Below are positions 32,392 to 44,455 of a DNA stretch of 64,000 nucleotides, one piece after another. Location: NCBI GenBank assembly GCA_036186865.1, contig AP025071.1, positions 9,587,451-9,651,450 of the forward strand. The letters run 5' to 3'. The position numbers and the translations under genes were made by a program. The notes below the pieces were generated by a model. It had not been told where the DNA came from. It saw only the letters and a list, made by a program, of their open reading frames with translations, and ran no database searches. This DNA is from Eustoma russellianum. Taxonomy: Eukaryota; Streptophyta; Magnoliopsida; Gentianales; Gentianaceae. Each line of letters begins with the position of its first letter. Position 1 is the first letter of the stretch.

Positions 32392-35300
32392 TGTAGCGCC
32401 CCGTACTCGGCTACCCCTCGTACGGTGCACCCGCCGTACTTTCCCTTCCAGAAAAGTACAAAGCGTCGATACTTAACTCGTAAAACCCATGGATAAACAT
32501 GGATTACAAAGTCACGATCTTAACAGGTAGATAAAAATACGGCAGAATTTGAACTTTAATCCGAAAGCGTCAAATCGCGAATACATAGCAAAATTATACA
32601 AACTGAACTGATAGCAACTACACCGCGAAATTATACAACCATTATCCGAAGAGAGTCCGAAAGTAGCTAAGTCCCAAAATGTCCCAAAGGCTCATTAAAA
32701 GCTTTCATCATCATTATCTTAACCGCGACTTCAATAACCTATGGGTATGGCATCCTTGGCTCATCATCAATCCACTCGACTTCATTACCTGGCTCTGGGG
32801 AAAAATAAATGGGTGAGCGACAAAGTCGCCAGCAAGTATACAATAACACCGTACAATGAAGAGAAAACGGCATACAAGAATCAAACCCCAATTCCTTAAG
32901 TTAAAACATACCTGCCAATACTTTTCCGAAGCATCATACTTAAAGTCATATCAATACTTAGCTAAGAACTAAATGTCATCATTTAGTTGGATTCTACGTG
33001 CTATAGCCAATCCTTACTTCTATGAATAGGTATCATGCATAATGTGTATGAAAATGCGAATGCAATGCAAATGCAACGGGAAACATTCTTTCTTTCATTT
33101 AGACATGCTCATAAAAATACTTGAACTTCCTTTCTTTCTTTTAAATTATGCTCATCATAAAACAAGAGAGTGTGTCAGCCTATTATACCGGGCATGACTC
33201 GGTTCTTATAACATGATCACCTTCAGGTCTATTATACCGGACCTGGCTCGGTTCTTATATTCTTCAGACCTATTATACCGGGCCTGGATCGGTTCTTACA
33301 TTCCATCAGACCTATTATACCGGGCCTGGATCGGTTCTTATACTTCTTCAGATCAATTAACCCCGGATCTGTAGCGGGTTAAGCTGGCCAGAAGGGACGA
33401 AATTCTTTCAAAACAGAAACTTTATATAAAACATCGATAAAATCATGAGCATGGAACATATGAGCATGTCAATGCAAGTGCCTGAGATGCAACATGGTAA
33501 AATGCACTTATAACATCATAAACAACTTTCTTCATGGGCTGGAAAACGATCCAGCAGCATGTCCTGTATTGTCCGGCCTTATAATCAACCTTTTGAGCCT
33601 ATTTTCCAGAAACTAAAAATATGGGCATGCACCACATGACCTTAACTACATTCTGTACAAATTTCATGCGATTTCGACAAGCGTAGGTGCCTCAATAAAA
33701 ATAATTCCCAACAAGGGTACAACAGAAATTCTGCTGCACTCTCAACTCCATTCCTTACCTTGTCTCCATCCATAACTCATTATGGGGCTCACTTAGCACC
33801 TGGAAATCTTTCCTATTTCCTTTATGAACAATATTCAAATGCCCATTCACCAAAACAAGTCAAAATAAATACGATACAATTCATACAAGCACAAAGGGTC
33901 AATCTGTTCTGTTTTCCAGAATGTTACACCAACTTCCCTTCAATGGTTTACCATCACGATCAATAGATAAAATCAATTTCTTTACATGGATACTTATCTC
34001 TATGTCTTAAGTACTTCCTGTAAAAATTTCAGGTCAATCCAAGATGTTTAAGGTACTTAATTAATTTTTCTCCCTAAGGTGGTACGACCAGAAACTGTTT
34101 TGACCCCTTGATACTAAAAATTCATTTCTGACCAATCCACAAATGATTTTCCAGAAATTCCAACGCCACAATAAACTAGACATAATAAGCTACGACCACA
34201 CCAAAAATAAGCTCAATCCAACGTTTAGAAGGTCCTTAACTAAGTCCATCAATTTGGCATAAAATCTGTCCAGAATTCTGTTTTCAGCCAACATGCATAG
34301 AAATATCCTTTCCTTCCTAATTTTGTTCTTTAGCCTATAATCCAAGTTAATGGTCATTCAATAGACATAATAAGGCTTCCCTATACTAATTCAAGTCTCT
34401 TTTTAGCATGCAAAAGTCGTTCATATGGGCCGTTCATTCTTCCAAACAAAACAGTCCCCTAGTCCAACAATTTCAAAACATAAGAAAAGGTAACAACTTA
34501 GGCATATTTTTACTAAAGTCATGTCTTAGGCTTCTAGACATTCAAGTATGCACATAATCACATATATTGTAAGGGGTTAAAGTATACTTGCCTCTTCAAG
34601 CTAAAGCTCTTGCCTTTGCTTGGTTATGAAGTGAGATGTGATGAGATCCTTCACCTTCTTCACCTTAAGCATACGGTTTTAAAGGAGTGAAATGAAAAGA
34701 TTAGTTCTTTATTCAATAGAGGAACTAGGTTATCTTTAAGGCTAGAGCATCTTACCAAAATGATCTTGGAATGGAGGTTCAAGCACCTCAATATAACACC
34801 ACCTAGAAAAGTTGAAGGCTTTCACCTATTTCAACCATGAAACCCACGGTTTTGGCATGGAGAAGGAGAGTTCATGTGAGCTTCATTCTTTACCAAAATG
34901 AGAATTCTCTTAAGGGAACTTGGAATAAGACTTACCTAGATGTCTTCTTGAGTCTTGAAGTTGAAGTTAAACTCCCATCCTTCAAGATGTTGGGGGCGAA
35001 ACCTTGGTGAGGGGAATGGAAATTGTCTAAGTGTTTTGCTCTTGCATGATGAGAAGGTAGATGTTTCTAGAATGGTTTGATTTAAAACATGTTAGGGACT
35101 TAGGAGAGGGGGGGACGGTTTTGGAGGGACTTTTGTGAGGGTTAGGGCTTTCTTGAATGTTAATCAAGGTTAAGTTAGTATAACCTTGGTTACTTTATTC
35201 AAACTATAGTTACTTTTGTGCTAACCCAAGTTACTTTATTAAATCATGGTTACATTAACCTTGGTTTAGAGAAAAGTAACCATGGTAGGATTTAAAAATC

Positions 35301-35859
35301 CTCCATGTCTAGACACTAAGGGGGGGCGGTTTTGGTTGGGGTCTTTATGACCTCAACCATACTACTTCCTTCTTTAATGAGTTGTCTTAACTTGTTCCTT
35401 AAATGCATGTCTATTTTATTTTCTATTTATTCTTTGCATAATAAATTCTTGTCTTATTATTTTAACTAATAAAATTGGCTAGAGATTTCTAGAACATCTC
35501 CATGTATAGGCCGAAATTTTGGGCCTCTTAGGCATCTTGATATTCCTTGTAATTTTAATTCATATACCATATTGTTGTCTATATTTTATTGTATTCCAAG
35601 ATTAGCATATGTATGTATACAAATACGTACACGCCTATGTGTTCCATGTGTTTATACCTTCCCTACATATATCATATATACGCACATACATATATATATC
35701 TTGGTATGGTTTATATCATTCTATATTTCAGGGACTATCTCAAGGGCATTTAAGTAAAAAGAGTTACATGGACTTAAGTAACACGCTCTAAAAGAAATTG
35801 TCGCTTTCATTCCATCTCATATTCATAGTTTTCACGTACCTGATTGTTGGGGTACAACA
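32392..35859 (-). repeat. gypsy3 LTR A
   Basis: Minus-strand start TGTTGTACCCCAACAATC, end GGGGCGCTACA. It has a 42-bp tandem block at 33176-33380, a run of alternating TTGGTTACTTT-like motifs at about 35160-35290, and a short TATATACG microsatellite near 35670-35700. No gene. Few differences from LTR B were seen by eye. Confidence 0.93.
33176..33380 (-). repeat. about 42-bp tandem repeats with GGTATAATAGG in LTR A
   Basis: Units start near 33176, 33224, 33265, 33307 and (degenerate) 33349. On the plus strand each reads CAGACCTATTATACCGGGCC followed by TGGATCGGTTCTTA. Copies are in LTR B (about 41739-41943) and LTR C (about 50330-50535). Confidence 0.9.
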
Positions 35860-35870
35860 CCCTTCCCTCC
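35860..35870 (-). other. gypsy3 polypurine tract
   Basis: The minus strand reads GGAGGGAAGGG immediately before the TGTTGTACCCC start of LTR A. This makes LTR A the 3' LTR of internal region 1. Confidence 0.88.
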
Positions 35871-35895
35871 TTCAATAAAGTTTCGTCCTCGAAAC

Positions 35896-38800
35896 TTATG
35901 AATTGTCAAAGAGATATGGGTACTTTTGCTTCATGCCTTCCTCTAATTCCCAAGTGGCCTCATCAACTGAATGGTTCTTCCATTTCACCTTGACCATAGG
36001 AATAGACTTATTCCTCAATGCTTTCACTTCCCTATCAATTATCCTTTCGGGTTCCTCAACATATGATATATCAGCTTCAATTCTCAAAGGTTGTTCATCC
36101 ATAATATGGCTCGAATCATGCACATACTTACGCAATTGAGATATATGAAACACATTGTGTAATTGAGACAACGATGGTGGTAGTGCAAGTCTATAAGCAA
36201 CTTCTCCAATCCTTTCCAAGATCTCAAATGGTCCAATGAATCTAGGACTAAGTTTCCCTTTAATTCCGAACCGCTTTACTCCTTTCGATGGAGATACTTT
36301 CAAGAATACCTTATCTCCTACTTGAAACGCCTCACGTCGGCCCACGTCTTGCTTCTATCCTGAGCAGCCTTCAATCTTTGTCTTACAATCATAACCTTTT
36401 CCTTGGTTTGCTCCACTAAGTCAGGTCCTGTGAAAATCTTATCTCCAATCTCATCCCAATACAATGGCGATCGACATTTTCTTCCATAAAGAGCTTCATA
36501 AGGAGACATTCCAATAGATCTGTGATAGCTGTTATTGTATGAAAACTCAACCAACTTCAAACTCTTATCCCAGCTACCTCCAAAGTCCAACACACAAGCA
36601 CGCAACATGTCCTCCAATGTTTGAATTGTTCTCTCTGATTGACCGTCAGTCTGGGGATGAAAAGCTGAACTCATGCGAACTTCCGTACCCATCGCTTTCT
36701 GAAATGCCGTCCAAAACCTTGATGTGAAACGGGGGTCTCGGTCACAAACTATGCTCATAGGAACTCCATGCGAACATACAATCTGATCAACATACATAGA
36801 AGCCAACTTTTCCATGGGTGCTTTAATCGACATTGCCATGAAATGAGCACTCTTCGTCAGACGATCCACAATAACCCAAATAGTGTCATATCCACTTCTT
36901 GTCTTAGGTAAATCGGTCACAAAATCCATAGCGATGTGATCCCACTTCCACTCAGGCACCTCAAGTGGTTGCAATAATCCAGCTGGCCTCTGATGTTCTG
37001 CTTTGACTTTCTGACATACAAGACATTTCTCAACAAACTCTGCTATCTGGTTTTTCATTCCTGGCCACCAAAACTTTTGCTTCAAGTCATGATACATCTT
37101 ATTTGCTCCTGGGTGAATAGACAAGCGTGAATTATGGGCTTCCTGAAACACTTCACTCTTTATCGCATCATCATTAGGCACACACAATCGACCTCTAAAC
37201 CACAAACTGCCGTCACTACGGACTTCAAAATCGTCAGATGGCTTCTCCTTCAGCTTGTTCTTAACTTTCATCAATGTATCATCCTTAACTTGAGTCTCCT
37301 TAATCTTATCGATCAAAGAAGGAACCACTACTAACTTTGCAAGCACGTCGGAAATCGAATTCACTTCTTCCAGACCAAACTCTTCCATATCACGCTGTAG
37401 AGGTGGTTGGCGGGGATGACTCGTCTTACGACTCAAAGCATCAGCAACTCTATTAGCTTTACCTGGATGATACTGAATAGATATGTCATAATCCTTGATC
37501 AACTCAAGCCATCGCCTTTGGCGCATATTCAGCTCCTTTTGAGTGAAGAGGTATTTCAAACTCTTATGATCCGTGAAGATCTCACACTTCTCTCCATACA
37601 GATAATGACGCCAAATCTTCAGAGCAAATACAACTGCTGCAAGCTCAAGGTCATGTACTGGATAATTCTGCTCAAACGGCTTAAGCTGGCGAGACGCATA
37701 CGCGATCACCCGTCCATTCTGCATAAGAACACAACCCAATCCATTCTTGGAAGCATCACTGTAGATCACAAACTGTTCTCCTGAAACGGGTTGAGCCAAA
37801 ACTGGTGCGGACGTCAACCTTGCCTTCAGCTCAGAAAAGCTACTTTCACAATTCTCATTCCATACAAATTTTGTCTTCTTCTGAGTCAATCTAGTGAGTG
37901 GCATAGCTATCCTTGAAAATCCTTCAACAAACTTTCGGTAGTAACCGGCCAGTCCGAGAAAACTTCTTACTTCAGTGACATTGGTCGGTCTCGGCCACTC
38001 AGTAATTGCCTCAATCTTTCGGGGATCAACCGAAATCCCATTTTCAGTAATAACATGGCCCAGAAATGACATACTATGCAACCAAAACTCACATTTACTG
38101 AATTTCGCATAGAGCTGATGCTTCCTTAGAATACCAAGTATTGTCCTCAGATGGGCTGTATGAGTTTTCTCATCAGGCGAATAAATCAGGATATCGTCAA
38201 TAAAGACGACCACATACTTATCCAACTGGTCCCGAAACACCCGATTCATAAGATCCATAAACGCTGCAGGGGCGTTGGTCAGTCCAAAAGGCATCACGAG
38301 AAATTCATAATGTCCATATCTCGTCCTGAATGCTGTCTTAGGAATATCCTCAGCTCTTATCTTCAATTGAAAATATCCAGATCTTAGGTCCACTTTGCTA
38401 AACACCCGAGCTCCCTGCATTAGGATACTTTAGATATTATTCATGATTATTATATTGAAATAAGACTTGGTAATTACTGACCCGAAGCTGGTCGAACAGA
38501 TCGTCGATCCGAGGCAACGGATACTTATTTTTTACGGTGATCTTGTTGAGTTCCCGATAATCAATACACAGCCGCATACCTCCATCCTTCTTCTTTACAA
38601 ATAAAACTGGGGCACCCCATGGGCGACACACTTGGATGAATCAACTTCTTTTCCAATAACTCATGCAATTGCTCTTTTAGCTCCTTCAGCTCAGTGGGTG
38701 CCATGCGGTAAGGAGCTTTAGAAATAGGCTCAGCTCCGGGGATGAGGTTTATCTCGAAGGAAATTTCTCGATCAGGGGGAAGTCCTGGTAGTTCCTCTGG

Positions 38801-39321
38801 AAAGACATCAAGAAACTCTTGAACTACTGGAACTTGCGAGATGTCCACTACTGCCTGCTTGGCACTAAGAGCATAAACAAGATAGCCTTGACATCCCTTT
38901 CGCAACGCTCGACGGACACGAGCTGTATTCACAAAAATATTCTTTGACTTCCTCAACTTGGGACCTCCCTGAAATGATACTTTCTCTTGCTCCGGGGCGT
39001 TGAAAGTGACTTTCTTCTGATTGCAGTCAATATGGGCATGGTTCTTAGACAACCAGTCCATACCAAGAATAATGTCAAAGTCACTCATAGCAATCGGGAT
39101 CAGATCAGCCGCGAACTGATGGTCATCGAGCTCGACCGCGCAATTCTTATACAGATAATGAGACGTAAGTACTTGATCACCAGCGGCTTGGATTCGATAG
39201 GGTGATTTCAGCCAGATGGGATTATGGTCTAATCCCTTTGCAAATTTCTTAGATATAAAGGAGTGGCTGGCGCCACTATCAAACAACACATTTGCGGACA
39301 TACAACATACAAGAATAGCGC
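35896..39321 (-). pseudogene. gypsy3 pol: protease, RT, RNase H, integrase, chromodomain (internal 1)
   Basis: Protease at 39321-38900 has the intact active site DSGAS. The RT N-part ends FDQLR before an intron (38415-38481); a one-base insertion near 38622 shifts the frame. The long frame 38420-36318 (700 codons) has catalytic F-I-D-D at residues 73-76, RNase H D222 (YSDASKNG) and TDH near 284, integrase H429, H436, C466, C469, then D499, D560 and E596. Directly after this, a 13-bp deletion relative to gypsy4 breaks the frame at about 36330. The last segment (36345-35896) has the linker FHISQLRKYV and a chromodomain-like end (MVKVKWKNH, EATWELEEG). It is close to intact and thus young, but not functional as read. 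Confidence 0.93.
38415..38481 (-). other. putative intron inside gypsy3 RT (67 bp)
   Basis: The minus-strand edges are CTTCGG|GTCAGT and AATGCAG|GGAGCT. Removal joins DQLR to GARVFSKVDL in phase 0. The read-through frame ends in a stop after 18 codons. It is in the same place as the gypsy2 intron at 10928-10995 but with unrelated sequence. Confidence 0.75.
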
Positions 39322-39397
39322 CTGAATCATACAAAGTTTTAACTACGCAGCAATATAATATTTATCAAATTAACATTGCATAATTTTTAAATCATAC
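39322..39397 (-). other. putative gag-pro intron of gypsy3 (76 bp)
   Basis: The minus-strand edges are GGCTG|GTATGA and GATTCAG|GCGCT. Kept, Gag ends M-I-stop; removed, V-A-G joins A-I-L-V in phase 1 and runs into protease DSGAS. AT-rich as usual for plant introns. Confidence 0.75.
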
Positions 39398-40681
39398 CAG
39401 CCACGACGTCTCTAGCTTCCTCAACTGCAGCATCGGTCATCACATGCACACGTGCATTCGGGCGCTGTCGTTGGTTCCTTTGCTGCTGACCACCACGCTC
39501 ACGACAATCTCTCAGAATGTGTCCAGTCTTTCCACATCCAGCACAAGCAGCTCCCTTATCAGGACAATCCCTAATTATATGACCAGTCTTGCCGCAACCA
39601 AAGCACTTACCAGCTTGTACATAGCACTCGCCCAAATGATTCTTCTGACAATGGGGACACATGGGAATGGCCTGCTGCTGCTGTCCTTGATTTCCTTGAT
39701 TATTTCTTTGATTATTCTGATTCTGCCCACGGCGCTGTCCACGATTCTGATTTCCTCTTTGGTTCTGATTCTGCTGTCTACCTTGCCTCCCATGAAAATT
39801 CTGTCTAGTCATTTTCCTTGCTCCTTTATCACCAGAAGTGTCCCTTCCTCTTTTCTGGCCCATCGTCGCATCACGACGAATGATATCCTTCTCGATCCGA
39901 TAACATGCATCGACGAGCGCCTCAAAATTAGCAGAGATAACATTTACCAACCAAGTGTGAATCCTTGGGTTCAGCCCACTCTCGAACTTCACCATCTTAG
40001 ATTCCTCATCATTCATCGTAGCCGGAGAAAATCTACCCAAAGCCAGAAACTTGCTCACGTATTCAGACACAGTCATACCAGGTTCTTGCTTCAACATTTC
40101 AAAATCATGCCTCTTTTGCATCTTCACTGACGGAGGAAAATAAAACCTGTTGAACTCTTGGATGAATCTCTCCCATGGAATAGGTCGGGGCAAAGGTTGC
40201 AGCTTAGCCTTCCACCACTGGTTCGCCTCACCAAGGAGGAAAGGCCTCACAGCTTGGGTTTTCATATTGTCAGGGGCTCCATTCAGTTCAAAACATTTCT
40301 CCACTTCATCTAGCCATTCTTCAGCCATATCGGGGTCAGACTTGCCTTCAAAAGGCGGCACATTCGCTCGCTTGAGCTTCTCGAAATAATACTGCGCGTC
40401 TCTTATCGGTTCATAAGGAGAGGAGGGGCAACTTGCTGAATCATTCCTTGGCCAATCTGAGTTACGGTCTGACAGAATGCTTGGAAATCTGGAATAAGAA
40501 GTGGCACTTGCGGAAGAGGGTTTCCTTGAGCTGGTGGGGGATTTTCATTCTGCGGTGGAGGAGGAGGCGGTGGATTCTGATTCTGAGGAGGAGGTGGAGG
40601 GACTTGTTCTTGAGGTTGTGGAGGGTTTGGTTCGGGCGCATGGGCAGCATCTCTGCGAGGTCTACCACGAGTCCGAACCAT
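39398..40681 (-). pseudogene. gypsy3 gag (one frameshift)
   Basis: Gag starts MVRTRGRPRRDA at 40681, with a proline-rich N-terminal part. The frame is lost near 40420 (one base short in a C/T run) and resumes for the Gag core (MPPFEGKSDPDMAEEWLDEVEKCF from 40361, W-WKAKLQ, EFNRFYFPP, F..LKQEPGMTVSEYV). A basic, Gln/Asn-rich stretch follows, then three Cys/His boxes at about 39659-39500: CPHCQKNHLGEC, CFGCGKTGHIIRDC and CAGCGKTGHILRDC. The third is a near copy of the second and is absent in gypsy2. The end NARVHVMTD is conserved. Confidence 0.9.
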
Positions 40682-40939
40682 CTGTATACGGAGCAGAAAG
40701 ATATATATATATATAACTGACTGAATTTAGACATGCTTGGAAAAGGAATTTAAAGCAGGAAAAAGAGTTAATATGCGATATATCAGGCTAGCAGGTCAAC
40801 CAAGGGGACCCTATTTTCAATCTAAGTTGTCTAAGCTAAGGCCATCTCTCTTCTAAGATCATGACTTAATTCTAAGATCAATTCTTAGTTTTCTAAGATC
40901 ATAACTTAGCTTCTACGTTCTGCCCGAATCTAGAGCGTC
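40682..40939 (-). other. gypsy3 5' leader with TGATCTTAGAA repeats
   Basis: Between the primer site and the Gag ATG there are three near copies of TCTAAGATC (plus strand, starts 40852, 40871, 40892; spacing 19-21 bp). It also has a short TATATATATA run near 40702-40713. No other coding sequence. Confidence 0.7.
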
Positions 40940-40952
40940 GGCTCTGATACCA
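40940..40952 (-). other. gypsy3 primer binding site
   Basis: The minus strand reads TGGTATCAGAGCC, two bases after the end of LTR B; iMet-tRNA type. Confidence 0.92.
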
Positions 40953-40954
40953 CC

Positions 40955-43900
40955 TGTAGCGCCCCGTACTCGGCTACCCCTCGTACGGTGCACCCGCCGT
41001 ACTTTCCCTTCCAGAAAAGTACAAAGCGTCGATACTTAACTCGTAAAACCCATGGATAAACATGGATTACAAAGTCACGATCTTAACAGGTAGATAAAAA
41101 TACGGCAGAATTTGAACTTTAATCCGAAAGCGTCAAATCGCGAATACATAGCAAAATTATACAAACTGAACCGATAGCAACTACACCGCGAAATTATACA
41201 ACCATTATCCGAAGAGAGTCCGAAAGTAGCTAAGTCCCAAAATGTCCCAAAGGCTCATTAAAAGCTTTCATCATCATTATCTTAACCGCGACTTCAATAA
41301 CCTATGGGTATGGCATCCTTGGCTCATCATCAATCCACTCGACTTCATTACCTGGCTCTGGGGAAAAATAAATGGGTGAGCGACAAAGTCGCCAGTAAGT
41401 AGACAATAACACCGTACAATAAAGAGAAAACGGCATACAAGAATCAAACCCCAATTCCTTAAGTTAAAACGTACCTGCCAATACTTTTCCGAAGCATCAT
41501 ACTTAAAGTCATATCAATACTTGGCTAAGAACTAAATGTCATCATTTAGTTGGATTCTACGTGCTATAGCCGATCCTTACTTCTATGAATAGGTATCATG
41601 CATAATGTGTATGAAAATGCGAATGCAATGCAAATGCAACGGGAAACATTCTTTCTTTCATTTAGACATGCTCATAAAAATACTTGAACTTCCTTTCTTT
41701 CTTTTAAATTATGCTCATCATAAAACAAGAGAGTGTGTCAGCCTATTATACCGGGCATGACTCGGTTCTTATAACATGATCACCTTCAGGTCTATTATAC
41801 CAGACCTGGCTCGGTTCTTATATTCTTCAGACCTATTATACCGGGCCTGGATCGGTTCTTACATTCCATCAGACCTATTATACCGGGCCTGGATCGGTTC
41901 TTATACTTCTTCAGATCAATTAACCCCGGATCTGTAGCGGGTTAAGCTGGCCAGAAGGGACGAAATTCTTTCAAAACAGAAACTTTATATAAAACATCGA
42001 TAAAATCATGAGCATGGAACATATGAGCATGTCAATGCAAGTGCCTGAGATGCAACATGGTAAAATGCACTTATAACATCATAAACAACTTTCTTCATGG
42101 GCTGGAAAACGATCCAGCAGCATGTCCTGTATTGTCCGGCCTTATAATCAACCTTTTGAGCCTATTTTCCAGAAACTAAAAATATGGGCATGCACCACAT
42201 GACCTTAACTACATTCTGTACAAATTTCATGCGATTTCGACAAGCGTAGGTGCCTCAATAAAAATAATTCCCAACAAGGGTACAACAGAAATTCTGCTGC
42301 ACTCTCAACTCCATTCCTTACCTTGTCTCCATCCATAACTCATTATGGGGCTCACTTAGCACCTGGAAATCTTTCCTATTTCCTTTATGAACAATATTCA
42401 AATGCCCATTCACCAAAACAAGTCAAAATAAATACGATACAATTCATACAAGCACAAAGGGTCAATCTGTTCTGTTTTCCAGAATGTTACACCAACTTCC
42501 CTCAATGGTTTACCATCACGATCAATAGATAAAATCAATTTCTTTACATGGATACTTAGCTCTATGTCTTAAGTACTTCCTGTAAAAATTTCAGGTCAAT
42601 CCAAGATGTTTAAGGTACTTAATTAATTTTTCTCCCTAAGGTGGTACGACCAGAAACTGTTTTGATCCCTTGATACTAAAATTCATTTCTGACCAATCCA
42701 CAAATGATTTTCCAGAAATTCCAATGCCACAATAAACTAGACATAATAAGCTACGACCACACCAAAAATAAGCTCAATCCAACGTTTAGAAGGTCCTTAA
42801 CTAAGTCCATCAATTTGGCATAAAATCTGTCCAGAATTCTGTTTTCAGCCAACATGCATAGAAATATCCTTTCCTTCCTAATTTTGTTCTTTAGCCTATA
42901 ATCCAAGTTAATGGTCATTCAATAGACATAATAAGGCTTCCCTATACTAATTCAAGTCTCTTTTTAGCATGCAAAAGTCGTTCATATGGGCTGTTCATTC
43001 TTCCAAACAAAACAGTCCCCTAGTCCAACAATTTCAAAACATAAGAAAAGGTAACAACTTAGGCATATTTTCACTAAAGTCATGTCTTAGGCTTCTAGAC
43101 ATTCAAGTATGCACATAATCACATATATTGTAAGGGGTTAAAGTATACTTGCCTCTTCAAGCTAAAGTTCTTGCCTTTGCTTGGTTATGAAGTGAGATGT
43201 GATGAGATCCTTCACCTTCTTCACCTTTAAGCATACGGTTTTAAGGAGTGAAATGAAAAGATTAGTTCTTTATTCAATAGAGGAACTAGGTTATCTTTAA
43301 GGCTAGAGCATCTTACCAAAATGATCTTGGAATGGAGGTTCAAGCACCTCAATATAACACCACCTAGAAAAGTTGAAGGCTTTCACCTATTTCAACCATG
43401 AAACCCACGGTTTTGGCATGGAGAAGGAGAGTTCATGTGAGCTTCATTCTTTACCAAAATGAGAATTCTCTTAAGGGAACTTGGAATAAGACTTACCTAG
43501 ATGTCTTCTTGAGTCTTGAAGTTGAAGTTAAACTCCCATCCTTCAAGATGTTGGGGGCGAAACCTTGGTGAGGGGAATGGAAATTGTCTAAGTGTTTTGC
43601 TCTTGCATGATGAGAAGGTAGATGTTTCTAGAATGGTTTGATTTAAAACATGTTAGGGACTTAGGAGAGGGGGGACGGTTTTGGAGGGACTTTTGTGAGG
43701 GTTAGGGCTTTCTTGAATGTTAATCAAGGTTAAGTTAGTATAACCTTGGTTACTTTATTCAAACTATAGTTACTTTTGTGCTAACCCAAGTTACTTTATT
43801 AAATCATGGTTACATTAACCTTGGTTTAGAGAAAAGTAACCATGGTAGGATTTAAAAATCCTCCATGTCTAGACACTAAGGGGGGGCGGTTTTGGTTGGG

Positions 43901-44418
43901 GTCTTTATGACCTCAACCATACTACTTCCTTCTTAATGAGTTGTCTTAACTTGTTCCTTAAATGCATGTCTATTTTATTTTCTATTTATTCTTTGCATAA
44001 TAAATTCTTGTCTTATTATTTTAACTAATAAAATTGGCTAGAGATTTCTAGAACATCTCCATGTATAGGCCGAAATTTTGGGCCTCTTAGGCATCTTGAT
44101 ATTCCTTGTAATTTTAATTCATATACCATATTGTTGTCTATATTTTATTGTATTCCAAGATTAGCATATGTATGTATACAAATACGTACACGCCTATGTG
44201 TTACCATGTGTTTATACCTTCCCTATATATATCATATATACGCACATACATATATATCTTGGTATGGTTTATATCATTCTATATTTCAGGGACTATCTCA
44301 AGGGCATTTAAGTAAAAAGAGTTACAGTGGACTTAAGTAACACGCTCTAAAAGAAATTGTCGCTTTCATTCCATCTCATATTCATAGTTTTCACGTACCT
44401 GATTGTTGGGGTACAACA
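40955..44418 (-). repeat. gypsy LTR B (shared middle LTR)
   Basis: It is at once the 5' LTR of internal 1 and the 3' LTR of internal 2. It differs from LTR A at few sites (for example the 33976/42537 and 34431/42992 regions) and from LTR C at more. If the array came from LTR-LTR recombination, this copy is the hybrid. Confidence 0.93.
41739..41943 (-). repeat. about 42-bp tandem repeats in LTR B
   Basis: Same units as 33176-33380, with one private change (ACCAGACC for ACCGGACC in the second unit). Confidence 0.88.
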
Positions 44419-44430
44419 TCCCTTCCCTCC
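44419..44430 (-). other. gypsy4 polypurine tract
   Basis: The minus strand reads GGAGGGAAGGGA directly before LTR B. One base longer than in gypsy3. Confidence 0.85.
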
Positions 44431-44455
44431 TTCAATAAAGTTTCGTCCTCGAAAC

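Noticed and set aside
33176..33380. Regular repeats with spacers, CRISPR-like at first sight
   Set aside because: The repeats form part of a retrotransposon LTR, recur in two other LTR copies, have no unique spacers and lie in plant nuclear DNA.
35572..35791. Plus-strand frames rich in Tyr/Ile near the end of LTR A
   Set aside because: They repeat in LTR B and LTR C with frame changes and come from a TATATACG microsatellite within the LTR.
39444..40130. Plus-strand open frame of 228 codons
   Set aside because: It lies exactly antisense to gypsy3 gag, has a Ser/Thr/Leu-rich composition expected from the complement of a Gln/Asn/Arg-rich coding region, and shows no motif.
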